This document shows positions 20,949 to 35,621 of a stretch of DNA of 64,000 nt, piece by piece. Below the pieces are notes generated by a model that saw only the letters and a program-made list of their open reading frames with translations, had not been told where the DNA came from and made no database searches. The position numbers and the translations under genes were made by a program. How positions within the stretch are numbered: position 1 is the stretch's first letter; every line of letters starts with the position of its first letter. Source of the DNA: an uncultured Geobacteraceae bacterium (GTDB lineage Bacteria; Desulfobacterota; Desulfuromonadia; Geobacterales; Pseudopelobacteraceae); assembly GCA_903876875.1 (NCBI GenBank), contig CAIRBT010000057.1:1-64000 (forward strand), written 5' to 3'.

Positions 20949-22169
20949 CTATTTCCGATTTGACTCCATCAGGGAGCGGATCCGCAAACGGAGCGAGTTG
21001 ATTTTGATAAAACCTTCTGCATCGGCCTGATTGAAGACCTGATCCTTCTCAAAGGTGGCAAAATCAAGGTTGAACAACGAATCTGTTTCTGATTTACGAC
21101 CAACGGTGCGGCAGTGCCCCTTGTACAGCTTGACACGTGCCACGCCATTGACACATTTCTGTGAATCATCGATCAGCGTTTGCAGCATCAACCGCTCTGG
21201 CGAGAACCAGTAACCGGCATAAACCTGCCAGGCGTATTGCGGAATCAGGCCGTCACGGATCCGCATCACTTCACGGTCCATGGTGATCTGCTCCACGGCG
21301 GAATGGGCTTCCCGTAGGATAGTGCCCCCCGGGGTTTCGTACACGCCCCGTGACTTCATGCCAACAGAACGGTTTTCAAGCAGATCGACTCGACCGACAC
21401 CATGGAGGCCACCGATGGTGTTGAGATGGGCCAGCAACTCTGCCGGTGTCATGGCGACGCCGTCAACCGCCACCGCATTGCCGTTGCGGAATTCGATTTC
21501 CACATACTGTGGTTTATTGGGTGCCTTTTCCGGCGGACGGGTCAGCACGTACATCTCTTCCGGTGCTTCGGCCCAGGTATCCTCCAGAATGCCCCCTTCA
21601 AAAGAGATGTGCAGCATGTTGCGATCGGAAGACCAGGGGCGTTTTTTGGTGACAGGGATTGGAATACCGTTTTTCTTGGCATAGGCAACCAGTGCCTGAC
21701 GGCTGTTAAGGTTCCATTCACGCCAGGGGGCCACCACTTTGATGGCAGGATTGAAGTGATAATAGGCCAGTTCGAAACGCACCTGATCGTTCCCTTTACC
21801 GGTGGCACCATGGGAAACGGCGTCGCACTGTTCGGCAGCAGCTATCTCCATCTGCCGTTTGGCGATCAGCGGACGGGCGATGGAGGTGCCGAGCAGGTAA
21901 TGCCCTTCATAGATGGCATTGGCACGGAACATGGGATAGACAAAATCACGGACAAATTCTTCGCGCAGATCATCAATGTAGACTTTGTCGGCACCGGTTG
22001 CCAGAGCCTTTTCACGTACCGGATCGAGTTCATCCCCCTGACCAAGGTCGGCCGAAAAAGCGACGACCTTGCAGCCATACTCGTTTTTCAGCCATTTCAG
22101 GATAATTGAGGTGTCCAGTCCACCGGAGTAGGCAAGGACAATATTCTGGATTTCTGTTTTTTTTGCCAT
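20949..22169 (-). CDS. argG: Argininosuccinate synthase
   Basis: 406 aa; [16 protein letters not shown]. Confidence 0.97.
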   Translation of the reverse strand: MAKKTEIQNIVLAYSGGLDTSIILKWLKNEYGCKVVAFSADLGQGDELDPVREKALATGADKVYIDDLREEFVRDFVYPMFRANAIYEGHYLLGTSIARPLIAKRQMEIAAAEQCDAVSHGATGKGNDQVRFELAYYHFNPAIKVVAPWREWNLNSRQALVAYAKKNGIPIPVTKKRPWSSDRNMLHISFEGGILEDTWAEAPEEMYVLTRPPEKAPNKPQYVEIEFRNGNAVAVDGVAMTPAELLAHLNTIGGLHGVGRVDLLENRSVGMKSRGVYETPGGTILREAHSAVEQITMDREVMRIRDGLIPQYAWQVYAGYWFSPERLMLQTLIDDSQKCVNGVARVKLYKGHCRTVGRKSETDSLFNLDFATFEKDQVFNQADAEGFIKINSLRLRIRSLMESNRK

Positions 22170-22196
22170 CTGAGTGTCTCCTTTAATGTACCGTTT

Positions 22197-23108
22197 TTAT
22201 TTTAGTAAGGTAGCCATTATGGCCTTTTGAATATGCAGCCGGTTCTCCGCTTCATCCCACACCACCGAATGGTTCCCTTCGATAACCGAATCGGAGATTT
22301 CCTCTCCCCGATGGGCCGGCAGACAGTGGAGTACGATGGCGTCCGGCTTTGCCAGGGACAACAGTTCATCGTCAAGACAGAAGCCAACAAAGGCTTTTTC
22401 CCGTTCCTTCTGTTCACTCTCCTGCCCCATACTGGCCCAGACGTCGGTATTGATAACATCGGCTCCGGCAACCGCCTCCCGGGGGTCGGTGGTCAGGATA
22501 ATACGCCACGGTGCCTTTGCCCGTGCCCAGGCGAGCACCGCTTCATCCGGTTCGTAGCCGGTGGGACAGGCCAGTCTCAGTTCAAAGTCACAGATGGCAG
22601 CCGCCTCAATCCAGGTATTGGCCATATTATTGCCATCGCCAATCCAGGCAAAGGTCTGACCGGCGTAACTCCCCCTATGCTCAATCACCGTCTGGAGATC
22701 GGCCATTATCTGACAGGGATGGAACAGATCGGTCAAGCCGTTAATAACCGGAATTGATGAATAACGTGCGAACTCATCAACGATCTCCTGGCCGAAGGTG
22801 CGGATCATGACCCCGTCACAATAGCGGGACATAACCCGTGCACTGTCCTTAATCGGCTCTCCCCTGCCCATTTGGGAGGTGCCGGACGAAAGAAACAGTC
22901 CATGTCCCCCCAACTGAAACACCCCGACCTCAAAAGAGATTCTGGTACGTGTCGATGCCTTTTCAAATATCAGTGCCACCGTTTTGCCTTCCAGCAACCG
23001 GTGGGCTATGCCCTGTTTCTGCTTTACCTTCAGATCATGAGCCAGTGCCAGAAGCGCGTCCAGCTCCTCTTTGCTGTAGTCATGTAATGCCAAAAAATGT
23101 CGTGTCAT
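22197..23108 (-). CDS. argF: Ornithine carbamoyltransferase
   Basis: 303 aa; FEKASTRTRISFEVGV and HCLPAHRGEEI. Confidence 0.97.
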   Translation of the reverse strand: MTRHFLALHDYSKEELDALLALAHDLKVKQKQGIAHRLLEGKTVALIFEKASTRTRISFEVGVFQLGGHGLFLSSGTSQMGRGEPIKDSARVMSRYCDGVMIRTFGQEIVDEFARYSSIPVINGLTDLFHPCQIMADLQTVIEHRGSYAGQTFAWIGDGNNMANTWIEAAAICDFELRLACPTGYEPDEAVLAWARAKAPWRIILTTDPREAVAGADVINTDVWASMGQESEQKEREKAFVGFCLDDELLSLAKPDAIVLHCLPAHRGEEISDSVIEGNHSVVWDEAENRLHIQKAIMATLLK

Positions 23109-26339
<3,231 letters not shown>

Positions 26340-26389
26340 ACCTGACTCCGAACGGCACTAGAATTTTCCCTGGGCGGCCTGCCAAGCCA

Positions 26390-29026
26390 CTACCGTGAAC
26401 CGAGAATACCGGCAACCGCCGCCAATGCGGCAGCCAACTGACCCGGGTTACTCCCCCCCGCCTGGGCCAATTCCGGTTTTCCACCACCACTTCCCCCCAC
26501 AAGGGGAGCTATCTGCTTGACTATGTCACCCGCTTTGATGGTACCGATCAGATCACGGGTAACCGCCACCAGCAGATTCGCCTTGCCGCCGATGGCCGCC
26601 CCCAGAACAATAACCCCGGAACCGATACCATCTTTCAGCGTATCTGACAAGTCACGGAGTGACTTGATATCTTCAACCGTCACTTCTACCGCCAGCAACC
26701 TTACCCCCTGCACCTCAACCACCTGGGAAAGAAGGTCACCTGATGCGGCGGCATTCAGCTTGGCCTGCAACAGTTCTATTTCACGGTGCAGCTCCTTCTG
26801 GCGCAGCAACAGTTTTTCCAGCCGGTCAGCGGAATTGCCCGCATCGGTTTTCAGCAGGGCGGCAATTTCCTTCCGTTCATCCTCCATCTGCTGGACAAAA
26901 TCAAGGGCACCAAAACCGGTCAATGCTTCAATTCGCCGCACTCCGGCCGCAATACCCGCTTCGGAAACAATTTTGAAGAGCCCGATGTCCCCCGCCGATC
27001 TGACATGGGTACCGCCACAGAGTTCCATGCTGACCTCACCAACCCGTACCACCCGCACCGAATCGCCGTATTTCTCGTCAAACAGGGCAGTGGCTCCCGC
27101 CTCTATCGCCTCGGCAATGTTCATTTCACGGGTAATTACCTGATCGTTGGCAAGTACGAAGCCGTTCACAATCGTCTCAACCTGGCGCAGTTCTCCATCG
27201 GTCATAGCAGAAAAATGGGTGAAGTCAAAGCGAAGACGCTCCACGGACACCAGCGAACCGGCCTGTTTGACATGTTCGCCCAGCACCTGACGCAAAGCGG
27301 TTTGCAGCAGATGGGTTGCGGTATGGTTGCGACAGGTGGCAGCACGCTCACGGCACGCCACCTTTAAATCGGCAGCATCCCCAACGGTAATAACCCCTTC
27401 CTTTACCACCGCATGGTGGACGATCAGATCCGTAAAGGGACGACTGGCCGTCATGACCTCCAGGTGGGCATGACCTGACGATATTGTGCCACTGTCCCCC
27501 TTCTGACCACCGGAATCGCCGTAGAACGGGGTGCGTTCCGTAATAAGCGCGACCGTATCCCCCCCCTGGGCCGAAGCAACTGAAACACCATTGCGCAGGA
27601 TCGCCAGCACCGGCGCATACACAGCACTTTCATCGTACCCCACAAAACTACTCCGGATGCCGCTGCTATGCAGCTCCTTGTAGACCTGCTCAATCCCCGC
27701 TTCCCCCGATCCTTTCCAGTGTTCCCGCGCCTGAGCCCGCTGCCGCTCCATGCAGAGTTCAAAACCGGTTTCGTCGATGGTGAACCCCTCCGCTTCAACA
27801 ATATCGGCGGTCAGGTCGATGGGAAAACCGTACGTATCGTACAATTTGAAGAGGATGTCACCCGGAATGACCGTATGACCGGCACCCCGCAAGATTGCCA
27901 CCTCATCGTTCAAAATGGCCAGACCACGGTCAAGGGTTTCGGCAAAGCGTTGTTCCTCGGCCAACACAACCTTTTTGATATAGACTTCCCGCTCATGGAG
28001 CTCCGGATAGGCATCACCCATGGCGTCCCGCACGGCATCCACCATATTGTACAGCATCGGTTCGCCGCAGCCGAGCATTTTGGCGTGACGGGCCGCCCGC
28101 CGCATAATGCGTCGCAGCACGTAGCCCCGCCCTTCGTTGGAAGGGAGCGCACCGTCGCAAATCAGAAAGGTAACCGCCCGGGCATGGTCGGCAATAACCC
28201 GCATCGATACGTTATCCTTGTCATCCTGCCCGTATTTTTTGCCGGTCAACCGTTCGATGTGGCGAATGATGGTCTGGAGAATGTCGATATCATAATTGGT
28301 GCTGACCCCCTGCATGACCGCAGAGATCCGCTCGAGCCCCATGCCGGTATCGACGGCAGGTTTCGGGAGCGGCGTCAGTGTACCATCGCTGGAGCGATCA
28401 AACTGCATGAAGACGTTGTTCCAGATTTCCATATAGCGGTCACAATCGCACCCCACGGCGCATTCCGGGCTATCACAGCCAACGGCACTCCCCTGATCGT
28501 AGAAGATTTCACTGCAGGGACCGCAGGGACCGGTGTCCCCCATGGACCAGAAGTTATCCTTCTCGCCGAAACGAAAAATCCGTTCACGGGGAACCCCTTC
28601 CTGAATATGCCAGATATCCGCTGCCTCATCATCTTCGTTGTAAACCGTCACATAGAGCCGATTTTTGTCCAGCTTTAGTTCTTTAGTCAGAAATTCCCAG
28701 GCGTAGGCAATGGCCTCTTTCTTAAAATAATCACCAAAGGAAAAGTTACCGAGCATTTCAAAAAACGTATGATGGCGTGCAGTTCGACCGACATTTTCAA
28801 GATCGTTATGTTTGCCACCGGCACGGACACATTTCTGGGAACTGGCCGCCCGGTAATAACCACGATCCTCAAGGCCAAGAAAGCAATCCTTGAACTGGTT
28901 CATACCGGCGTTGGCAAACATCAGGGTGGGGTCGTTCTTGGGAAGAATGCCGGAGCTGGCAACAATCGTGTGACCACGCTCTGCAAAATAGCTGAGAAAA
29001 CGTGCGCGAATTTCAGTACCTGTCAT
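26390..29026 (-). CDS. alaS: Alanine--tRNA ligase
   Basis: 878 aa; [40 protein letters not shown] motifs. Confidence 0.98.
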   Translation of the reverse strand: MTGTEIRARFLSYFAERGHTIVASSGILPKNDPTLMFANAGMNQFKDCFLGLEDRGYYRAASSQKCVRAGGKHNDLENVGRTARHHTFFEMLGNFSFGDYFKKEAIAYAWEFLTKELKLDKNRLYVTVYNEDDEAADIWHIQEGVPRERIFRFGEKDNFWSMGDTGPCGPCSEIFYDQGSAVGCDSPECAVGCDCDRYMEIWNNVFMQFDRSSDGTLTPLPKPAVDTGMGLERISAVMQGVSTNYDIDILQTIIRHIERLTGKKYGQDDKDNVSMRVIADHARAVTFLICDGALPSNEGRGYVLRRIMRRAARHAKMLGCGEPMLYNMVDAVRDAMGDAYPELHEREVYIKKVVLAEEQRFAETLDRGLAILNDEVAILRGAGHTVIPGDILFKLYDTYGFPIDLTADIVEAEGFTIDETGFELCMERQRAQAREHWKGSGEAGIEQVYKELHSSGIRSSFVGYDESAVYAPVLAILRNGVSVASAQGGDTVALITERTPFYGDSGGQKGDSGTISSGHAHLEVMTASRPFTDLIVHHAVVKEGVITVGDAADLKVACRERAATCRNHTATHLLQTALRQVLGEHVKQAGSLVSVERLRFDFTHFSAMTDGELRQVETIVNGFVLANDQVITREMNIAEAIEAGATALFDEKYGDSVRVVRVGEVSMELCGGTHVRSAGDIGLFKIVSEAGIAAGVRRIEALTGFGALDFVQQMEDERKEIAALLKTDAGNSADRLEKLLLRQKELHREIELLQAKLNAAASGDLLSQVVEVQGVRLLAVEVTVEDIKSLRDLSDTLKDGIGSGVIVLGAAIGGKANLLVAVTRDLIGTIKAGDIVKQIAPLVGGSGGGKPELAQAGGSNPGQLAAALAAVAGILGSR

Positions 29027-29062
29027 GATGTCCTCATTATAGTGTAATAATTACAGAAAAGT

Positions 29063-29569
29063 TCAGAACTGCTCTTCAGCTTTCAATACCTGCAGTATGG
29101 CGACAAAGCCGAAACCACGGCGCTGCAAATAACCGATAACCCGCTGCCGTTCACGAGGGGAGGCCTGTGAATACGTAAATCCGGGATATCGCCGTTCAAC
29201 CAAAGCTTTCACCTCGGGAATTTCGTCATATGCCACAAGAAGTGGCGCCAACGTTTCCTGCACCAACTCGCTCTCAAAGCCCCGCTTCTGCATCTCAATG
29301 CGCAGCCTGGCACCGCAAAAACGCCCCGAAGAGAGGGCTGATTCGGCAAAGCGCCCCGCATATCGGGCGTCATCAAGCCACCCTTCCCGCTGCAATCGGG
29401 AGATAATTTCTTCACAATCCCCCGAAACCACACCCCACCCCGCCAACTTTTTCCGCAGACGAGCCGCCGTATAATCCCGACCGGTCATCAGTCGTAGGGC
29501 ATAGGCATACGCCTGCTCAACGGTTCTTGCCTCAGTATCGTTCGATTTCAAGCTTTTCCGTTTCCCCAT
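29063..29569 (-). CDS. recX: Regulatory protein RecX
   Basis: AYALRLMTGRDYTAARLRKKLAGWG...; adjacent to pilT/recA; start uncertain (ORF reaches 29647). Confidence 0.88.
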   Translation of the reverse strand: MGKRKSLKSNDTEARTVEQAYAYALRLMTGRDYTAARLRKKLAGWGVVSGDCEEIISRLQREGWLDDARYAGRFAESALSSGRFCGARLRIEMQKRGFESELVQETLAPLLVAYDEIPEVKALVERRYPGFTYSQASPRERQRVIGYLQRRGFGFVAILQVLKAEEQF

Positions 29570-30683
29570 CGGCGGACTTATTTTCAAACCCTTCCCACGA
29601 AGCATCGGAGGTTGATGATATACCGGAGACCTTGAGGGCAAAATCATCCGGATTCGAACTTTGGCGGATCGCCTCTTCGTAGGTGATCAACTTACCGGTA
29701 TACAGCTTCATCAACGACTGATCAAAGGTTTGCATGCCATAGGTCACAAAGCCGTGGGCAATGGCATCAGTAATCATCTTGGTTTTTTCACTATCGTCAA
29801 TACACTCCCTGACCCGGGCTGAGGCCAGTAGCACCTCTACCGCCGGCACCCGCCCCTTGCCATCGGACTTCGGTACCAGGCGCTGGGAAATCACCGCCTT
29901 GACAATACTGGACAGTTGCATCCGCACCTGACGCTGATGGTAGGGAGGAAACACACCGATGATTCGATTGATGGTCTCCGCAGCATCCATGGTATGGAGG
30001 GTAGACATGACCAGATGGCCGGTTTCTGCTGCGGTCATGGCCGTTTCAATGGTCTCCAGATCCCGCATTTCCCCCACCAGAATAACATCCGGATCCTGCC
30101 GCAGGGCACCCTTCAGAGCCATCGAAAAGGTGGGGGTATCCGTACCGACCTCCCGTTGGCTGATAATACTCTTGTTATCACGGTGCAGGAATTCCACCGG
30201 ATCTTCAATGGTAACAATATTACAGGTACGTTGACTGTTGATGTAGTCAATCATGGCCGCAAGGGTGCTCGATTTCCCCGAACCGGTGGTACCGGTCACC
30301 AGAATGAGCCCCCGCTCTTCCCGACAGATTTTCTGCATGACCGGCGGTAGATTCAGCCCCTCAAGGGTTGGAATCACGATGGCGATGGAGCGGAATACCA
30401 TGGCCACCGTGCCCCGCTGCCGATAAACACTGACCCTGAACCGGCCAAGCCCTGCTATTGAATAGGCAAGATCAACTTCGTAGTTCTCTTCAAACAGGCG
30501 TCGCTGACGCTCGTTCATGAGCCCCAGTGCGGTGTTTGAAACAAACTCTGCCGTCAAACGGGGTGCATTGGGAATTGGATGCAGACGCCCATCAATCCGG
30601 ACAATAGGGGGCAGACCCGTTTTGATATGGATATCTGAGCCCTTGGCTTTAAAGGCAATGGCTAATATTTCATTCAATTCCAC
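29532..30683 (-). CDS. pilT: Type IV pilus twitching motility ATPase PilT
   Basis: 383 aa; VTGTTGSGKSSTLAAMIDYIN, EDPVEFLH, GEMRDLETI, HTMDAAETI. Confidence 0.95.
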   Translation of the reverse strand: MELNEILAIAFKAKGSDIHIKTGLPPIVRIDGRLHPIPNAPRLTAEFVSNTALGLMNERQRRLFEENYEVDLAYSIAGLGRFRVSVYRQRGTVAMVFRSIAIVIPTLEGLNLPPVMQKICREERGLILVTGTTGSGKSSTLAAMIDYINSQRTCNIVTIEDPVEFLHRDNKSIISQREVGTDTPTFSMALKGALRQDPDVILVGEMRDLETIETAMTAAETGHLVMSTLHTMDAAETINRIIGVFPPYHQRQVRMQLSSIVKAVISQRLVPKSDGKGRVPAVEVLLASARVRECIDDSEKTKMITDAIAHGFVTYGMQTFDQSLMKLYTGKLITYEEAIRQSSNPDDFALKVSGISSTSDASWEGFENKSADGETEKLEIERY

Positions 30684-30699
30684 GGCGCACCTCCGGTTA

Positions 30700-31728
30700 T
30701 CAGGCGGCTGTCTCGGCGACCGGCACCGGCTTCAGAAGTGCCATCAATTTAATTTCCAGTTCGGCAAGCACCTCGGGATGCTCGGTCAACCAGGTGCGGG
30801 AATTCTCACGTCCCTGACCGATACGCTCCTTACCGTAGGAGTACCAGGCACCACTCTTCTCAACGATATTCTTATCAACCGCCAGATCGAGCACATCGCC
30901 GGTGCGTGAAATTCCTTCACCGTAGAGGATATCGAATTCAACCTCTTTGAACGGTGGTGCCACCTTATTCTTTACCACCTTGACCCTGGTACGGGAGCCA
31001 ATAATCTGATCCCCCTGCTTCAATGTGGCAATTTTACGAATATCCATACGAACCGAGGCGTAAAACTTCAGTGCGTTACCACCGGTGGTGGTTTCCGGAT
31101 TACCGAACATAACGCCGATTTTCATTCGGATCTGGTTAATGAAAATAACACAGCAGTTGGATTTACTGATGATACCGGTCAGCTTCCGAAGTGCCTGTGA
31201 CATGAGTCGAGCCTGAAGTCCCATGTGGGAATCTCCCATGTCACCCTCTATTTCCGCCTTGGGAACCAGTGCGGCGACCGAGTCAACAACCAGTACATCA
31301 ATGGCACCACTCCGCACCAGGGTTTCAGCTATTTCCAATGCCTGTTCACCGGTATCGGGCTGGGATACCAGCAGGTCATCGGTTTTAACACCCAGTTTAC
31401 GGGCATAGCCGATATCAAGGGCATGCTCGGCATCGACAAACGCGGCAATCCCGCCGGTTTTCTGTGCTTCTGCCACGATATGGAGCGCAAGGGTCGTCTT
31501 TCCGGAAGATTCCGGGCCATACACTTCAATAACCCTGCCCCGAGGCACCCCGCCGACCCCCAGTGCCATATCAAGGGAGATGGAACCGGTGGAAATGGCC
31601 TCAACCCCCGGTAGAGCCTCATCATTACCGAGCCGCATGATGGCACCCTTGCCAAACTGTTTCTCAATCTGGCTCAGAGCCAGATCAATCGCCTTATTTT
31701 TCTCGATCATGTTGTTCTTCTCAGCCAT
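30700..31728 (-). CDS. recA: Recombinase RecA
   Basis: 342 aa; [47 protein letters not shown]. Confidence 0.98.
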   Translation of the reverse strand: MAEKNNMIEKNKAIDLALSQIEKQFGKGAIMRLGNDEALPGVEAISTGSISLDMALGVGGVPRGRVIEVYGPESSGKTTLALHIVAEAQKTGGIAAFVDAEHALDIGYARKLGVKTDDLLVSQPDTGEQALEIAETLVRSGAIDVLVVDSVAALVPKAEIEGDMGDSHMGLQARLMSQALRKLTGIISKSNCCVIFINQIRMKIGVMFGNPETTTGGNALKFYASVRMDIRKIATLKQGDQIIGSRTRVKVVKNKVAPPFKEVEFDILYGEGISRTGDVLDLAVDKNIVEKSGAWYSYGKERIGQGRENSRTWLTEHPEVLAELEIKLMALLKPVPVAETAA

Positions 31729-31947
31729 TTGTATGGTTCTCCTGAAGGTGGGGTAGCTTGAATGTCGATATAAACACGTTAAAATAACATACTCAGCAGA
31801 AGCATCGCAAGGATTTATCCCTTGAAAATAAATTGGTATGGAATCAACTCCTTTGGCACAGGAAGCACAACGATGAGTAGATGGGGGGTGAGAGGGAGAA
31901 GTTGATAAGAAGAATCTATGTTCTTTCCATTGTTTGCTGTAATGGCA

Positions 31948-32010
31948 TTACCGGTAGACTTCTTTGCGGTGGGCAACACGAATGACGGTAACGATATAAA
32001 ATCGTCTCAC
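31948..32010 (-). pseudogene. Possible degraded RelE/ParE-family toxin C-terminal remnant
   Basis: Minus strand ...VRRFYIVTVIRVAHRKEVYR* resembles RelE-family C-termini; no intact ORF upstream. Confidence 0.35.
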
Positions 32011-32096
32011 GCAACACCGCACGACGCTACGACAAAACAGTATAAAATGAGGTGGCTGTTTTTACTGTTTTTGTTTTAAATTATTTATGATATGTA

Positions 32097-32123
32097 TAAA
32101 AATTAATTGTATTCTGCCTTTCA
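32097..32123 (+). promoter_or_regulatory. Putative sigma-28 (FliA) promoter of MCP gene
   Basis: TAAAAATT-N11-GCCTTTCA compared with TAAAGTTT-N11-GCCGATAA, about 29 bp upstream of ATG. Confidence 0.45.
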
Positions 32124-32151
32124 TTAGTTTTACCATATCGGGGGTATTACC

Positions 32152-33330
32152 ATGTTTTTTCTTTTCGAATTTTACCGGGGCTTGAGAATTCGTACCCGTA
32201 TCGTGTTCCTCAGTGGATGCTACAGCTTGTGTATCATTTTCGCCGTAATGACAGGCCGCATGTTTTCCCAGACGGTTTCCATTCTGTCAACAGCGCTGTT
32301 TGTTCTGCTCGGTATCTTCTTCAGCTTCCTCCTCTTCTGGACGGTCAATGACGCCCTTGACAGAATTATGAACTACCTTGCCCAGATGACTGAGGGGAAC
32401 CTGACCCAAAACATCAAGGCACTCCGCAATAATGAAATCAGCTTTATTATCAGAGCTATCGGCACACTTCAGTCAACTATGCGGGAAATTATCGGCCAAA
32501 TTTCCCAGACATCCCAGCAGATCACTATGGCAACGGACACCCTCCATACCAATGCCAGCCAGATTGCCACCGGCACGGAGGAAGTCGCCCACCAGACCAA
32601 TTCGGTTGCCGTGGCTAGTGAAGAGATGGCCGCCACATCCAACGATATTGCTCACAACTGCCTCAGTGCCGCCGAAACCTCTAACCGTGCCAGCGAGACG
32701 GCACGCACCGGGACGGAGATTGTCAGCCGTGCCACGGGGGGCATGGAACGGATCGCTGCACGAGTCAAGGAAACGGCAAAGACCGTAGAAAGCCTCGGTG
32801 CCCGTTCTGACCAGATTGGCCAGATCATCGGTACCATTGAAGACATTGCGGATCAGACAAACCTGCTGGCTCTCAACGCCGCCATTGAGGCGGCACGGGC
32901 CGGCGAACAGGGGCGTGGCTTTGCCGTTGTTGCCGATGAAGTTCGTGCCCTGGCCGAACGGACAACCCGGGCAACCCGTGAAATAGGTGAAATGATCAAG
33001 GCGATCCAGAGCGAAACAAAGGGAGCTGTTGCCGCAATTGAAGAAGGGGTAACTGAGGTGGAAAAGGGAACCGAGTATTCCATCCGTTCCGGTGAAGCAC
33101 TTGAGCATATCCTGGACCAGATTAACGATGTCACCATGCAGGTCAACCAAATCGCCACAGCGGCAGAAGAGCAGACCGCCACTACTGGTGAAATAACCAA
33201 TAATATCCAGAATATCACCCGGGTGGTGCAGCAGACCGCTGCCGGTGCAACGGAGACAGCCGCAGCTTCTTCCGATCTTTCACGGGTTGCCGTTGAGCTT
33301 CAGCGTTTGATCGGCCGCTTCCGCCTGTAA
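32152..33330 (+). CDS. Methyl-accepting chemotaxis protein lacking an extracytoplasmic sensor domain
   Basis: 392 aa; two closely spaced TM segments, then HAMP-like region and signalling hairpin [38 protein letters not shown]. Confidence 0.95.
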   Translation: MFFLFEFYRGLRIRTRIVFLSGCYSLCIIFAVMTGRMFSQTVSILSTALFVLLGIFFSFLLFWTVNDALDRIMNYLAQMTEGNLTQNIKALRNNEISFIIRAIGTLQSTMREIIGQISQTSQQITMATDTLHTNASQIATGTEEVAHQTNSVAVASEEMAATSNDIAHNCLSAAETSNRASETARTGTEIVSRATGGMERIAARVKETAKTVESLGARSDQIGQIIGTIEDIADQTNLLALNAAIEAARAGEQGRGFAVVADEVRALAERTTRATREIGEMIKAIQSETKGAVAAIEEGVTEVEKGTEYSIRSGEALEHILDQINDVTMQVNQIATAAEEQTATTGEITNNIQNITRVVQQTAAGATETAAASSDLSRVAVELQRLIGRFRL

Positions 33331-33335
33331 AGCGA

Positions 33336-34139
33336 TTATCCCTGGCAGGAGCGACAGAATACGGTACTTCTGTTGCCCTGCCTTGTTTCAACAAGCATGT
33401 CGCCGCAGCGGCGACACGGCTCCCCTCCCCGGCCGTAGACGTTGTTATCCAGCGGAAAATACGCCACCGAATCCTCCATAACCCGCAAACTGCTTCCCCG
33501 CGCCACCGAACCACCTAATACCTGCTGGATTGCCTCTGCCAACCGGTTGAACTCCACCACTGTCACCGAGGCGGAAACCCGTTCCGGACTGATTCCGGCC
33601 ATAAACAGCGCTTCATTGGCATAGATATTTCCAACCCCGGCCACAACTTGGCTGTCCATAATCAACTGTTTAATGGCGACCTTGCGGGATTTTCCAACGC
33701 TATGAAGGACGCTTCCGTTAAACCGCTCTGAAAGCGGTTCGGGACCGATGGAAGCCAAAAGAGGATGGAGCAGGGGATCGCCGGTCAGCCAGAGCACGGT
33801 ACCGAATTTGCGCGGATCGTGAAAACGGAGCATTTTCCCATTGTTAAAATGACAGTCCAGATGATCATGCTTGCCAGGGGGCACCGCAGCGGGTAGCAGT
33901 TGCAAATAGCCAGTCATCCCCAGATGAATTAGCAACCAACCGGTTGCACAATCAAAAAGCAGATATTTGCCCCTCCGTTCGATGGCACGCAATGTTCTCC
34001 CTTCGACCATCAAGCCAAGTTCCTGCGGCACCGGCATACGGAGCTTGGCGACCCGTATCTCAACCTTTTCAAAACGCCTTCCCGTCAACTCCGGCATCAG
34101 ACGGAGACGGGTCACCTCAACTTCCGGAAGTTCCGGCAT
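33336..34139 (-). CDS. mutM: Formamidopyrimidine-DNA glycosylase
   Basis: 267 aa; MPELPEVE N-terminus, C-terminal Cys4 zinc finger CRRCG...TVFCRSCQG. Confidence 0.97.
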   Translation of the reverse strand: MPELPEVEVTRLRLMPELTGRRFEKVEIRVAKLRMPVPQELGLMVEGRTLRAIERRGKYLLFDCATGWLLIHLGMTGYLQLLPAAVPPGKHDHLDCHFNNGKMLRFHDPRKFGTVLWLTGDPLLHPLLASIGPEPLSERFNGSVLHSVGKSRKVAIKQLIMDSQVVAGVGNIYANEALFMAGISPERVSASVTVVEFNRLAEAIQQVLGGSVARGSSLRVMEDSVAYFPLDNNVYGRGGEPCRRCGDMLVETRQGNRSTVFCRSCQG

Positions 34140-34148
34140 AGCTTCTCC

Positions 34149-34652
34149 TTATTCAATTATGGTCTCCAGATACCGCCTGAGCAACTCCAGTGCCGCACAG
34201 GCGGTCTGCATACGAACTTCGTCCCTGTTGCCGCTAAACAGGAAATGGCTGGCACGGCACCCTTCCGGAGTAGCCAGAGCAATATATACCGTTCCGACAG
34301 GCTTTTCTTCTGAGCCCCCTTCGGGGCCAGCGATGCCGGTCACGGCAATGCCGATGTCACTCCCCGAAGCATTGCTGATACCGGTTGCCATGGCAGTTGC
34401 GCACTCCGCACTAACCGCACCACAGCACTCCAGAAGGTCAGCCGGAACCGCTAAAAGCCGCATCTTGGCTTCGTTGGAGTAGGTCACCACCCCTTCTAAA
34501 AAGTAACGGGAGCATCCCGGTACATCAGTGATCCGTTTGGCAATCAGACCACCACTGCACGATTCGGCAAGGGAAAGGGTCATGCCGCTTTCTCGAAGCA
34601 ACAGAGCCACCGCATCATCTAAACTGGCATCCACGATTGCAGCACTATTCAT
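34149..34652 (-). CDS. pncC: CinA C-terminal-domain protein / nicotinamide-nucleotide amidohydrolase
   Basis: 167 aa; [36 protein letters not shown]. Confidence 0.93.
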   Translation of the reverse strand: MNSAAIVDASLDDAVALLLRESGMTLSLAESCSGGLIAKRITDVPGCSRYFLEGVVTYSNEAKMRLLAVPADLLECCGAVSAECATAMATGISNASGSDIGIAVTGIAGPEGGSEEKPVGTVYIALATPEGCRASHFLFSGNRDEVRMQTACAALELLRRYLETIIE

Positions 34653-34716
34653 CGTACTATCCCCCCTTTTCCTTTCATAACCAAGACCGAGAGATACCCG
34701 GCATCAGCCACGGAGC

Positions 34717-35466
34717 TCAAATCCGGTTTATCAGACTCGCCGCACATCCTGCCCCGAAACCATTATCAATATTAACCACCGTCACACCGGAGGCACACGA
34801 ATTAAGCATGCCCAGCAGTGCGGCGAGACCACCAAAAGAGGCCCCATAGCCAACGGAGGTCGGCACCGCAATCACCGGCTTATCCACCAATCCGCCGACA
34901 ACCGAAGGGAGTGCCCCTTCCATACCGGCAACCACGATGAGAACCGTAGCGGCAGCCAACTGTTCCCGCCGGGCCAGCAGACGGTGAATACCGGCAACCC
35001 CCACATCGTAGACATGTTCCACACGGTTCCCCATGAATTGTGCCGTAACCAGTGCCTCGGCGGCCACCGGAATATCCGAGGTACCGGCCGACAGCACCAG
35101 GATGGTTCCCTTCCCCCTGATCTCAGGGGGGTGCAGTTCCCAGGTGAGGCAGCGGGCAGCAGCATGGTAGCAGGCTCCCGGCAGTGAGGGGAGTATCTGT
35201 GCCCCCTTCTCTCCGCTGAGACGGGTCACCAGCACATTGCCCCCCCGGGATGACAGGGCGTTGGCGATGGTGATGATCTGCTCTCCGGTTTTTCCTTCAC
35301 CGAAGATGACTTCCGGCATCCCCTGGCGAAGCTCCCGATGGTGGTCAACCTGGGCACACCCCAGATCCTCGGAGGGAAAATGCCGCAGTTCTGCCAGTGC
35401 GGTATCTATTGAAACATCACCTCGTTGTACGGAGTTCAGCAATGTTCTCAGCTGGTGCGTTGTCAT
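34717..35466 (-). CDS. larB: Nickel pincer cofactor biosynthesis protein LarB
   Basis: PEVIFGEGKT, GVAGIHRLL, VVAGMEGALPSVVGGLVDKPVIAVPTSVGYGASFGG; start at MTTHQL. Confidence 0.92.
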   Translation of the reverse strand: MTTHQLRTLLNSVQRGDVSIDTALAELRHFPSEDLGCAQVDHHRELRQGMPEVIFGEGKTGEQIITIANALSSRGGNVLVTRLSGEKGAQILPSLPGACYHAAARCLTWELHPPEIRGKGTILVLSAGTSDIPVAAEALVTAQFMGNRVEHVYDVGVAGIHRLLARREQLAAATVLIVVAGMEGALPSVVGGLVDKPVIAVPTSVGYGASFGGLAALLGMLNSCASGVTVVNIDNGFGAGCAASLINRI

Positions 35467-35621
35467 GGTAATAAACCTCGGTTCGTAGCGTACCCACTGT
35501 TTATACACCAGGGTGGAACCGGGTGCCACCTGATTTTCCCCAACACCTCCACTTACTGCTTTTATTGCCCGCCAGAATCATGTATAGGTGAGAGCAATAC
35601 TGTACTGAAGCGAGGTCATAC

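Noticed and set aside
20105-22109. Long plus-strand ORFs antisense to argH and argG
   Set aside because: Shadow ORFs inside conserved arginine genes.
27668-28678. 336-aa plus-strand ORF antisense to alaS
   Set aside because: Shadow ORF of a conserved synthetase gene.
31729-31800. LexA/SOS box upstream of recA
   Set aside because: No convincing GGTTN2CN4GN3ACC or Gram-positive/E. coli-type box seen by eye.
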